A DNA stretch of 26,305 nucleotides from Saccoglossus kowalevskii (lineage: Eukaryota > Hemichordata > Enteropneusta > Harrimaniidae). This document shows, piece by piece, positions 17,046 to 26,305 of this stretch. The stretch covers positions 306,420 to 332,724 of the forward strand of contig NW_003140813.1 in NCBI RefSeq assembly GCF_000003605.2, in the 5' to 3' direction. The translations under genes and the position numbers were made by a program. Position 1 is the first letter of the stretch; the number at the start of each line of letters is the position of its first letter. Below the pieces are notes generated by a model. The model made no database searches and was not told the origin of the DNA. It saw only the letters and a list, made by a program, of their open reading frames with translations.

Positions 17046-17497
17046 CATGTATATCTTTTTTTTTTAAATATTTTTTGTGCCAGGCGACAGTTCCGGACAT
17101 TCAATGTCACTGTTGTCTCTCCTGACTTTTTTTTGTATGTGCAAATTGCAAGTGCTAGTGACGACGCCTAGTGCATTTTGTCACAGAAGTCATATGACAG
17201 GGCTGTGTGACCATCTCTTTCAAATGGCAATTTATAATGCGCTATCCTGGCGTCAACCTGGCTCGGTCGAACACAAGCACCTGCGGACCTTAACCAAGGT
17301 TCCCCCAAAGTCGCATTCGTTAGTGAATGAATCTCGGCCAGTGGAATTGGCCTTCCCATTGAGTCTGTGGTACACTCACCCAGGGTAGGGGTCGACCCTT
17401 TTGACGTTCAGCCTAAAGTAGAATTTGAAATTGGGTCTACCGATCATGAGTCTGATGCAACACCTACTATGCTACCAGTGACCATGTATATCTTTTT
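17046..17497 (-). mobile_element. tRNA-derived SINE, copy B, full length, with 15-bp target duplication
   Basis: The element is 17061-17482 (422 bp), flanked by the perfect direct repeat CATGTATATCTTTTT at 17046-17060 and 17483-17497. Read on the minus strand, it starts GTCACTGGTAGCATAGTAGG, which contains an A-box match (TAGCATAGTAGG), then an anticodon-arm-like ATCAGACTCATGATC carrying CAT as in tRNA-Met. A decayed B box follows, then a body shared with copy A, and an A-rich tail. The open frames at 17077-17388 (+) and 17168-17359 (-) are chance frames inside it. The resemblance to tRNA-Met is by eye; the SINE family is not assigned. Confidence 0.88.
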
Positions 17498-17511
17498 AAC
17501 CAGTTAAAATT

Positions 17512-17676
17512 TCTGTAAAACGTGTCTTTATCTAACATGTTATTTTGCCAATTCATAATGACTAATTTAAAGTAGACTTGTCATGAGATTATTGGCATTT
17601 TAACTAAATTAAGATTCTGTTAATTCATGCATTGAGTCAAATTTGCTGACATTTCAGCGTTTTACACGCATGTTTT
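17512..17676. mobile_element. MITE, family 2, copy 1
   Basis: The left end TCTGTAAAACGTGTC is inverse to the GCGTTTTACACGC region near the right end. The block TTAATTCATGCATTGAGTCA followed by AATTTGCT is shared, with a few changes, with the element at 23042-23227, which supports a dispersed family. No coding capacity. Confidence 0.65.
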
Positions 17677-19501
17677 GGGTTCTATATACATTTCAAAATT
17701 TCAGGTAGTTTTATGTCAGATTCATCAGTGCTAAAAAACATGTTTCCTTCATAACTGTGTACAATTTCTTATTTAAAAAGTTTAATATGCCAGTGCTTGT
17801 CTCACTTTACTACTTCTCTTGCTGAGAAATAAATATTCATTTTTTTTATTAGTCAATTTGTAATGCTTTTCTTTTGTTATAGACGTGTGTACAAGAGTGT
17901 GTATTCAAAGCACTATACATGAACAGATTTACCAGTGAACAGAAACTCTTTGAAGTCACAAAATCCAATAATAAAAAAAGATTACCTAGAAAGCCCAATG
18001 TCTACTTGAGGAAAGAAGGGGGATCAAAACTATTTTGTAACAAATTAAATGTAATTTAAAGAAGGTTACGACACAAGATGCTGAAATTCCGGTAAGGACA
18101 ATGTTGCTACGGTAATAGAGAAAAGGAATGCAACAAGTGTCTTTAATGGCAGAGTACATTTATTTTGTCCAGACATGTCATAAAATGGCTGCCATATTGA
18201 CTGATGCATTATGGGTGCATTATGTAAATATGGCAACTGAACACAATATAGGCAGCCCATTTGACAAGCAATAAACTGACAGGTATATAAGTACAAGATC
18301 CCTTGCTGAAAATAAAAATAGAATTTGCAGCTTTTCAATTTGCAAAAATGTTATTAAATATTGATAAATAAAACTCTGGTAAAGTCACCAATAAAACTGG
18401 CCTGTTCTGAAACAAAAAATGTACTATTTTCAGTACAGTTTTAAAAAATAGCTTTCGCTTCACTGTTGAAGTTTTAGACGCTCTCTTATTTATATTCACA
18501 CTGTTTGTCAGTGTTGACTCACCAAGACAGATCACTAAGACGATGTGACTTTCACAAAATGTTGATCATGGATTGCTCTCAAGTTGTGAAAATTAAATGG
18601 TTAACAGTAACTATGGTAACGTATTTGCTCTATTCTCATCTCCAAAACATGCATTTATTGAACGCAATCATATAAAGTACTAATAAGGAAATATTGAGTT
18701 TGAGCCGTACATTACAATTTTCCATTTTTGACAAAGATGAAATTACTATCTTCGACGATACAACAAAGAAAATGAAAGATTTATAAGATAAGGATGCAAC
18801 ATGCAATGAACATCTCCCATGATGATCACATGACAGACACACTAACAAAAAAATACCTAGTCTGTGAAAGAACTGGTGTTTGTCTAGTACCCTTAAAATG
18901 TCGCATTCCTGAATACACAAACTTTTTCAAGTATCAGCTGTGACAATGTCATGGTACACTGATATCCATTACCCCTATCTTATAAATCTTTTATTTCAGA
19001 TGTTGTAAATCACTTTATTTTTGAAGGATAAATTTTGCTAAAGTTGAGTCCTACATGAAAAGTTTCAGTGACTTCCATTGAAATGTCATCAATAATGCCA
19101 CAAATCATGAAAATTGAAAATGAAACTGTTTACAGCATTGAATTATTACCCAAGTGCACATATAATAAAATTTTACTATATACTACCAAGAATAAAGAAA
19201 ATATGGTAATTATTTCGCTGACAACATTGTGCACTCCATAGAAGTTCAAACTTTTAGGGCAACTAAAGATAGTTATGGCAAGGGTAAAATGTAATCAAAT
19301 GATGAACAGCTTTCAAAGATGATTTCTTGACTTGTATACACCTGGTTTATCACTATTACCTCTAGCCCTGGTACAAAATTAGCAAGCACATACAAGTTGT
19401 TATAGGGAACTACAGAGAGACGTTTTCTGGTCTGTCGTAATTTCACCACAACATTGTGAGCACTATATGGCTGTAAGTTACAAACATATCCGTAACTCGT
19501 A
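17677..19501. other. Intergenic stretch, nothing recognised
   Basis: 1.8 kb of AT-rich DNA. Minus-strand open frames at 18066-18338, 18335-18535 and 18636-18920 have no recognisable domains, no good splice context and cysteine/phenylalanine-rich chance-like composition. An acceptor-like CTTTTGTTATAG near 17870 has no associated coding signal. Confidence 0.45.
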
Positions 19502-19703
19502 TACTGTAAAATACTTTATTTTCGCTTGGAATTTATTTCCGCTGAAGGGACGATTCAGTGAAAATAAAATCCACTGAATATACCTTTTTTTCTATATTTC
19601 CCATTCAACTCGTCAAAAATCAGTGTAAATAAATTCCATATAAAACACCCGAAAATCTTTTCATTGAAAATTAATTCCAGCAAAAATAAAGTATTTTACA
19701 GTA
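19502..19703 (+). mobile_element. Palindromic MITE, family 1, copy 4
   Basis: A 202-bp element with ends TACTGTAAAATACTTTATTT and AAATAAAGTATTTTACAGTA, which are exact inverses over this span. The interior is in the same orientation as copies 1 and 2. The perfect outer ends suggest a fairly young or well-conserved copy. Confidence 0.9.
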
Positions 19704-21512
19704 CTTCTTGAACTATGACTAAACCAAAGACATAATCTGGTTCTGTAAATAAACTGCATTCATTAGCTTACCCATGAAGGTGAACTAGGCTTTTAAACAG
19801 GTCGCTATGGAAACATTCATGGACATCAGTTGTAATTAACCTCTGAACCTTTGCCCATGTTTTTACTATAGCTGTAGTTGGGGACACACTAAAATGGTAA
19901 CAATTGACATGGTTCTCTCTCTCAATGAGCTCCCAGTGACCATTTGGGTATACAATGTAGTATTAATTTCTACGTAAATGATCCAATAAGGTTATTTTGC
20001 ACCATCCCTTCCTTTTTATACTAACCTGAACCATTCTTAGGTTCTCAGAAGATCAAAGTTGAAATAATATTTATCAGTGTTTTTTTCATGTGAATTCAAA
20101 CATTTTAAAACAAATATTTACATTCTGGAGAGAAAAAAAGATTCTGAATAAATTAGGTTGACTCAATAACACTCCGATACAGATCTCATAATTTTCCTTT
20201 AAAAGTTCAAACTATGAAATACTTTGTAGTCTTGTAGTCTTATTGAGTTCACCCCCCCCCCACCCATGATACACTTAAACACATCATTTAACTCAAAAAA
20301 ACAAATGTGATAGAATATATTTAAGAAATAATCCTAGCACAAATACTGGTCTACTCTTGAAAATCTGCGATTAAATATGGCTACTCATTGGAGGAAATAC
20401 AAATTCAGTTATTTTCAATCGTTTTGATAACTGCAGCATATAGAGATGGCGCCCTCTACGGTCAATGTAGCAAATAATTATTTCATAGCATGAGGGCGCT
20501 GTTTCCCGACTTCTGGTTAACTACAGAAAACCAGATTTAATAAATTAAAGTTGCATTGAAAATTTGCAAAGCTCAAAGTTTTTAACTTTGATGTAAATGT
20601 TTAAAGAATATTCGTTTTTTTTTTCTCCTTAGTTGTTGTAAATGTTGTTTATAAGCAGTAGCTATTACATAGCCATGAACACAAATAAGGTAGCTTTTAA
20701 GACAGTATAATACTCAAAAATGAAATATGGTAAGCTTGAAAAAAAAAAAAAAAATGATTGGTGACCATCAAATTCAGCATTTTAAAATGATGTGTGAAAT
20801 GCAAAAATGAATAGAAATCTGATTAATTGGATTAAGTTGATTCCAAGTCAAGTCATAACAAATCATGATGAATCAACTCTGATATAAGAAAAAAACAATT
20901 CACATCAAACTTTTATAATGTTTATAAGTCATGGGAAATAATCTCAGTCATTTTGAATAGAAAGATTGTCATAAGCCTTTTTTTTTAAAAAACAAGATCA
21001 CTAAGTTTCAATCACAACTTCCAGAATCTTAATAACACATTTTTTTTCATTTTTCTATAGTTAAGTTTTCAATATTAAGTAAAATTAGGACTAAACACAA
21101 ACCTTATTCATGCTTAAAATTTGAAATGAGACATGAAGTTATTAATTTTAATATTCTTCAGAATTTATAGGTTATACCCAAAACTATTCATTTTTTTTTC
21201 TCTAACATAATTGTCAGTAAAGTGTATTTGACTTCTTGCAATAATTTTAATTTTTAAATGTTTTGGGAAACAAGACAACAATTTCATAGTCTCTGTATTA
21301 GTAAGTGTGCATGGACAACGCTGGGTTTAAACCATGTATGATTTTAGTGTCACCAATTATAAACTAGAGAATAAGGTATACTGGTAATGTCAATTCATGT
21401 ATGCATGGACTGTATTGGGCTTTCATATTCAGGACTATGATAGCTTTCAGCAGCCAGATGGACGGATGCAACAGTTTTTTTTTAAAAAAGACAAAATAAC
21501 AGAAATACGCAT
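19704..21512. other. Intergenic stretch with short homopolymers
   Basis: 1.8 kb without a recognised gene. It contains a 10-base C run at 20252-20261, several A and T runs, and an inverted pair GCGCCCTC (20449-20456) / GAGGGCGC (20492-20499) around 35 bases. Confidence 0.45.
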
Positions 21513-21513
21513 G

Positions 21514-21545
<32 letters not shown>

Positions 21546-21546
21546 C
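21513..21546. repeat. (GCAG)n microsatellite
   Basis: About eight copies of the tetranucleotide GCAG without interruption, directly after ACGCAT. The open frame running over it (AGRQAGRQ repeats) is a by-product. Confidence 0.95.
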
Positions 21547-21853
21547 ATCTCAATAAGTGGCTGCTCCATAAATCTAGAAAATCATGTGACAGCATAGAAT
21601 TTACACATGTTTGTACAAGTATAAGATATAGTATCCAAATATTGTGATACAAATGTTTTGAAAATGACTAATGTTACTGCTGGATCAAAGAGGTTTCTAT
21701 ATTTCAATTAAGAAACTTTGAAGAGATCTGTTTAATATATCTTATGAAGATACAATAAACCGTCAAGATTTTTTTGTGGATGGATAAAAGTTAGCAACGG
21801 TGGGAAAGAGTTATGTTAATAAATATGGAGCATATTGATATATGTGCATATCA
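21547..21853. other. Intergenic or distal 3' UTR stretch
   Basis: No gene seen. TTTAAT near 21731 is an ATTAAA on the minus strand, the nearest plausible poly(A) signal I see downstream of the minus-strand gene ending at 22282. Confidence 0.35.
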
Positions 21854-22128
21854 GTGTGTGAGTCTGTCTGCGTGTGAGTCTGTCTGCGTGTGAGTCTGTC
21901 TGTGTGTGATTCTGTCTGTGTGCGAGTCTGTCTGCGTGCGAGTCTGTCTGCGTGCGAGTCTGTCTGCGTGCGAGTCTGTCTGCGTGCAAGTCTGTCTGTG
22001 TGCGTGCATGCGAGTCTCTGCATGCGAGTCTGTCTGCGTGCGAGTCTGTCTGCATGCGAGTCTCTCTGCGTGCAAGTCTGTCTGTGTGCGAGTCTGTTTG
22101 TGTGCGTCTGTCTGTGTGTGAGTGTGTG
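21854..22128. repeat. 16-bp minisatellite (GAGTCTGTCTGCGTGC)n
   Basis: About 17 units of GAGTCTGTCTGCGTGC with frequent CG/TG changes (GCGTGC, GCGTGT, GTGTGC). Open frames in several registers on both strands are by-products of the repeat. It begins about 150 bases beyond the minus-strand stop codon at 22282 and so may be transcribed within that gene's 3' UTR. Confidence 0.95.
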
Positions 22129-22281
22129 AATGTGTCAGTGGCACTATTTCATGATTGAACAGAAAGTATTCTTTTCAACAGCTTTTTTTGTGCTATAGTC
22201 GAAAATCAGCAACAAGTCAAAGAAAATCATCTCACATTAACACCTAAATTTCAAAATTGAACATTAGCATAATATATTGTC

Positions 22282-22559
22282 TTAATAAAGTATATCTAGT
22301 TCTTGGCTTGGCATTGTTGTTGGTTCACGTGGAACTAAGCGCATTGGAGGTCGTACAACTACTCTGTATTGCAGTTCAAAATCAATCGCCAACTTCTTTC
22401 GCCATTTTCGTACCTTCTGCTCTTTCTTATGACGTTGTATTTTCTTATGCAATTTATAACTGCCATATACTGGTAACGCTACAGTGCCGACTGCTAGAAG
22501 TAATCCACCAGCTCCGACAGCCAGTGACGCTACCACTGGTGCCGCTAGGATTTTACCAC
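22282..22559 (-). CDS. Terminal exon of a membrane-protein gene, RNF217-like RBR E3 ligase tail possible
   Basis: The minus-strand acceptor TTATTTTCAG borders the exon at 22560, and the frame runs 91 residues to TAA (22284-22282). It starts GKILAAPVVASLAVGAGGLL and LAVGTVALPVYGSY, a single hydrophobic membrane segment, followed by a strongly basic stretch (KLHKKIQRHKKEQKVRKWRK) and a polar tail ending SQELDILY. The entering intron is phase 1. A glycine/alanine-rich segment ending in a Pro-(V/I)-Tyr turn and then basic residues recalls the C-terminus of RNF217-type RING-between-RING ligases, but that is from memory, not alignment. The upstream exons (RING/IBR if correct) are not in the window. 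The antisense open frame at 22257-22589 is a shadow. Confidence 0.72.
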
Positions 22560-22608
22560 CTGAAAATAATAAGAATTGAAATACAATAAAACAATTGAAA
22601 CTTTGCTA

Positions 22609-22796
22609 TACTGTGGAATACTTTATTTTAGCTGGAATTAATTTCGCTTAAAACACTTTTTAAGTGTTTTGTATGGAATTTATTTTCACTGATTTTTATC
22701 AAGTTGAATATAGAACATAAGAAAAAAGGTATATTCGCTAGATTTTATTTTCACTGAATCAAATTAATTCCAAGCAAAAATAAGTATTCTACAGTA
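22609..22796 (-). mobile_element. Palindromic MITE, family 1, copy 5 (reverse orientation)
   Basis: 188 bp with ends TACTGTGGAATACTTTATTT and TAAGTATTCTACAGTA. The interior (CAAGTTGAATATAG, TATATTCGCTAGATTTTA) is the reverse complement of the copy 1 interior. It sits only 49 bases upstream (gene sense) of the acceptor of the minus-strand exon, so it is presumably intronic. Confidence 0.85.
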
Positions 22797-23041
22797 TATA
22801 AAATAACACACAGCTGTAGCATATGCTGCTTTAAGTTTGCTAGAGAAGTGAATATTTTACTGTGGTCATTAAGATCCACGGTCATCATGACAATTATATT
22901 TGATCTAGATGCCATGTGATGTCCACAAAACATGTAGAAACATTGTCATGGCAACCATTTCTAAGGCAATAAATAGTACAAGAATTAGAATTTTAGAAAC
23001 TTAAGTGTTTCATTTCAAAATTCACATATTACATAATTGTA

Positions 23042-23227
23042 TACTGTAAAACATGTCTTTTTAGCTATTTTAGCTAATCCGCAATTCCGTTAAATTAAGA
23101 TGTCGCTAATTAGAATAGAGTATATTCTCACAGTAAAATTGTTGGTTCTTTAGCTAAATTAAGATTCAGTTAGTTCATGCATTGAGTCAAATTCGCTAAA
23201 ATGGCATGTTAAACACGTTTTACAGTG
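23042..23227. mobile_element. MITE, family 2, copy 2
   Basis: The left end TACTGTAAAACATGTCTTTT is inverse to the right end AACACGTTTTACAGTG. It shares TTCATGCATTGAGTCAAATT and the flanking TTAAGATTC block with the element at 17512-17676. Internal TTTAGCTAAATTAAGATTC words repeat in inverted form. Confidence 0.7.
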
Positions 23228-23868
23228 CTTATGTATACCTCGAACTAGAAAAGAAATAAAGCGTTAAAATAATAATAATAAATAGGACCCCCTAGTCATG
23301 TCAACAATTTCCAGCTAGGTCACATGACACACTATAAATGCTACAATCAATTAGTTCTCAATTTGCAGCAACAAACATAAATACATGTACAAATCTCTAC
23401 CTATGCAAATAAATAAACAAACAAACTGGTCACATAACTTGTACGAATGTTTCAATTTAACTGAATATTTTACGTGTCTATATTTAAAATAAATTTGTGT
23501 AATGCAATGTTAAAACTACCCTTTTGGTAACAAATCAATAAACATGTATACAGCATGTATTTATGGTGATAGCATGCAAATAAGAGGATAAATAAATTTT
23601 TGTTTGACAACGCTTTTTCTCCAACTGCTATAAGCATCAACGCCACTATGTATTCATTTGACCCATTTTTCAACTCATTTTTCATTGAATTCTTTCTAAA
23701 ACAAATTTTAAACTAAAATTGATGCAACCATGCATACATGTACATGTACAGTGTAGGAGATCCATAAATAAGAGTTTTTCACACACACAAAATAAATAGT
23801 TAATTTTTTTTTTTAAATATACTGACAATCTGAAAGTTAATAAGTCATTAAAAATATATATAGTTTTT
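23228..23868. other. Probable intron, nothing recognised
   Basis: AT-rich sequence lying upstream, in gene sense, of the minus-strand exon. The minus-strand open frames at 23470-23685 and 23682-23990 show no domain and no coherent splice borders. Confidence 0.4.
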
Positions 23869-23938
23869 TTGTAAATAAACAACAGAAAGGTCAAGGGCAT
23901 TATTTGTAAATAAACAACAGAAAGGTCAAGGGCATTAT
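23869..23938. repeat. Exact 35-bp tandem duplication
   Basis: The unit starting TTGTAAATAAACAACAGAAA and ending GGTCAAGGGCATTAT occurs twice without change (23869-23903 and 23904-23938). The lack of differences means a recent duplication or an assembly artefact. Confidence 0.93.
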
Positions 23939-25028
23939 TTGATTTAATGACTATCTGAGATGTATAATCAATAACTTGGAAATATGCCAAGTCTCATTGG
24001 TGGAACATGTGGAAGATACACAGACTTTAATTCAAACTGAACACATGTACTTGATTAGTTAAATCAAAATCGACTATCTTTACAAAAAATCTTAACTAAA
24101 TTCTGACTAAATTGCATGGTAAATATCATTTCATGTATTCTGCTCTAAAAACTTAAAATATGTAAAAAAAAAAGTTAAATAACAATTTTTTTGGGAATAA
24201 TTTAGTTAATCACACGTTTTATTTAGAAGATGTTTTCAGGTCACGCTACACAAGATGACAACCCTCACATTTAATCTATTGATAGTTTCATGTATTAAGA
24301 CCCTTAATATATTCAGAATATTTTTATTTTTGTCACAAGCTATCACAAAATACTGCACTAAAACTACAAAAATATGCTTGCAAACGGTGACAAACATTTT
24401 TACAAAAAATTCGTTTGAAAATTTTTTTTTTAAATATACAAAAAATTAATGGCAAATGTTCTCAACTCAGTAAAATTTACAAAAAATTATTGGCAAAATG
24501 TTCTCAACTCAGTTGTTATTTAGAAAATCAATTTTATTTTACGTTTAACAAATTGCAAGGTAATTTGGTGATGCAATACATATTTAGTATTCATATCGAT
24601 GACCCCAATTCACATGAAACCGCATTGCCATGTATTTATATCACTCGATATCTCACATTGAACTCTGGGATAGCTGAAAACTACACCTTATATAAATAAT
24701 TCTTAAGGCTTTAACCAATGAAATTCAGTAAAATTGATCACATGGAGGTCACATGACCTGATAAAATGGTATAAAACTACCCACTTCTATAAATTGTATG
24801 CCAAAAAATGGAAATATCTTTATGTCCAATGAGTTTTTTCTTTAATAATTTCCAAACAAACAAACTGTCATTTTATTTAAATTATTTTATTGCATATAAC
24901 AAAACTAACAAAATGTATCTTAAACTAAAAAACCGACCCCAGTATGTATAATTCCACAAATTAATTTTTTTTTCAATTTCAATAAAACAAATCATAAGTA
25001 CATATCTGAAACAAATTTAAATTTTTTA
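23939..25028. other. Probable intron, AT-rich, with one small tandem duplication
   Basis: No gene recognised; plus-strand open frames at 24255-24699 are lysine/phenylalanine-rich chance frames. A 41-bp segment starting ACAAAAAATTA and ending near CTCAACTCAGT is tandemly duplicated (24438-24478, 24479-24518) with minor differences. Confidence 0.45.
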
Positions 25029-26305
25029 CAGAAATATGTACCTGTATTAGCTAAGCAGAGGTTTACTAGAAAATATTTACTTATACATGTACAAACAAAG
25101 CAAATATTGACCTTTATCAGTTAAGCAGAGGGTTTAATATAAAATATGTAACTGTACTATTAAACTTAGCAGAGGTTTACTAGAAAAATGTCTAATTGTA
25201 CTAGCAACGCAGGGGTTTTACAAACAAATATTTACCTACACTAGCAAACCAAGGGAGTTTTTACTAGGAAATATTGACCTGTATTAGCTAAGTATGGCAG
25301 GTGTTTTGCTAGAAAATATTTACCTACACTAGCAAACCAAGGGAGTTTTTACTAGGAAATATTGACCTGTATTAGCTAAGTATGGCAGGTGTTTTGATAG
25401 AAAATATTTACCTACACCATATTGTAGCAAAGAAACAGGGTTTTACTAAGAAATATCAACCTGTATTAGCCAAGCTGGTGTTTTACTAGAGAGTATTTAC
25501 CTACACTAGTAAAGCAGGGGATTTTACTAGGAAATATTGACCTGTATTAGCTAAGTATGCCAGTATGCCAGGTGTTTTGCTAGAAAATATTTACCTACAC
25601 TATATTGTAGCAAAGAAAGGGGGTTTTACTAAGAAATATCTTACTAAGAAATGTATTACTAAAAAATGTATTACTAAAAATGTATTACTAAGAAATGTAT
25701 TACTAAGAAATGTATTAGCCAAGCTGGTGTTTTACTAGAAAATATTTACCTACACTAGCAAAGCAGGGGGTTTTACTAGGAAATATTGACCTGTATTGGC
25801 TAAGTATGGCAGGTGTTTTGCTAGAAAATATTTACCTACACTAGCAAACCAAAAGGGTTTTTACTAGGAAATATTGACCTGTATTAGCTAAGTATGGCAG
25901 GTGTTTTGCTAGAAAATATTTACCTACACTAGCAAACCAAAGGAGTTTTTACTAGGAAATATTGACCTGCATTAGCTAAGTAGGGCAGGTGTTTTGATAG
26001 AAAATATTTACCTACACCATATTGTAGCAAAGAAACGGGGTTTTACTAAGAAATATCAACCTGTATTAGCCAAGCTGGTGTTTTACTAGAGAGTATTTAC
26101 CTACACTAGTAAAGCAGGGGATTTTACTAGGAAATATTGACCTGTATTAGCTAAGTATGCCAGTATGCCAGGTGTTTTGCTAGAAAATATTTACCTACAC
26201 TATATTGTAGCAAAGAAAGGGGGTTTTACTAAGAAATATCTTACTAAGAAATGTATTACTAAAAAATGTATTACTAAAAATGTATTACTAAAAATGTATT
26301 ACTAA
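25029..26305. repeat. Complex tandem array with ~87-bp unit and 600-bp higher-order period, running off the window
   Basis: Units alternate TTTTACTAGGAAATATTGAC-CTGTATTAGCTAAG and GCTAGAAAATATTTACCTAC-ACTAGCAAACC blocks, about 87 bp per pair (for example 25258 to 25345). The left part, from about 25029, is degenerate. From about 25416 a block of several units recurs exactly 600 bp later (CCTACACCATATTGTAGC at 25411 and 26011). A nested 14-16-bp repeat, TATTACTAA(G/A)AAATG, lies at about 25634-25720 and again at about 26234 to the end. The true length is unknown because the array continues beyond the window. Confidence 0.92.

Noticed and set aside
17077-17388. Plus-strand 103-codon frame
   Set aside because: It is contained entirely in the full-length SINE and antisense to it; no domain or splice context.
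17418-17482. A functional tRNA-Met gene
   Set aside because: The A-box half is good, but the T-arm/B-box and acceptor stem are decayed and it is joined to a SINE body flanked by a target duplication.
17866-18060. Additional downstream KLHL exon after an acceptor-like CTTTTGTTATAG
   Set aside because: The KLHL frame already ends with a complete sixth blade and a stop at 12793, and no kelch-like coding follows this acceptor.
21811-22158. Cysteine/serine-rich (plus) and histidine/arginine/threonine-rich (minus) open frames
   Set aside because: They are by-products of the 16-bp GAGTCTGTCTGCGTGC repeat read in different frames.
22257-22589. 110-codon plus-strand hydrophobic frame
   Set aside because: It is the antisense shadow of the minus-strand terminal exon, which has a proper acceptor and a better protein-like composition.
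1-26305. A prokaryotic or viral gene cluster, defence system or other unusual multi-gene system
   Set aside because: No dense coding, operon structure, capsid, integrase or defence-like domains are visible; the coding signal is limited to spliced animal exons and a retrotransposon relic.

Overview
This is AT-rich, intron-containing animal DNA. The only confidently recognised genes are spliced metazoan-type genes, and most of the rest is non-autonomous transposons, SINEs and tandem arrays. The repeat style (small palindromic 'TATTTTCGCT' foldback elements, tRNA-derived SINEs, several minisatellites) suggests a marine invertebrate, perhaps a mollusc or other lophotrochozoan or an ambulacrarian. 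That placement is inference. A 112-base run of N at 13657-13768 marks a draft assembly.

Layout: 1-5685 is non-coding and holds a 5'-truncated SINE, a foldback MITE, a decayed retrotransposon reverse-transcriptase fragment, a degenerate ~300-bp duplication and a second foldback element. From 5686 to 12793 on the + strand lie the last five exons of a kelch-like (KLHL) BTB-BACK-kelch gene. They give 430 residues: most of the BACK domain and six kelch blades. All junctions have AG/GT borders and matching phases. The BTB exon(s) are not in the window. The intron before the fourth visible exon is about 75% a 39-bp minisatellite that stops only 12 nt short of the splice acceptor. Twenty bases after the stop codon begins a 59-bp tandem array, and then a MITE that runs into the assembly gap.

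13769-22281 is intergenic and repeat-rich: foldback elements, a terminal-inverted-repeat element whose left end has amplified into a 34-bp array, a full-length tRNA-derived SINE with a perfect 15-bp target duplication, two more copies of the main MITE family (one here, one just beyond in the next gene), and simple repeats. At 22282-22559 on the - strand is the terminal exon of a second gene. It encodes a membrane-anchored C-terminal tail that resembles the tail of RBR-type E3 ligases such as RNF217 (tentative). Its upstream exons would lie to the right, so 22560-26305 is probably its last intron, and this contains a homogenising array with a 600-bp higher-order period at the window edge.

The two genes are tail to tail. 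KLHL proteins are normally Cullin-3 substrate adaptors and RBR proteins are E3 ligases, so both could belong to the ubiquitin pathway, but nothing here shows they work together. I found no convincing novel gene system. The most unusual material is the architecture of the repeats around and inside the two genes.
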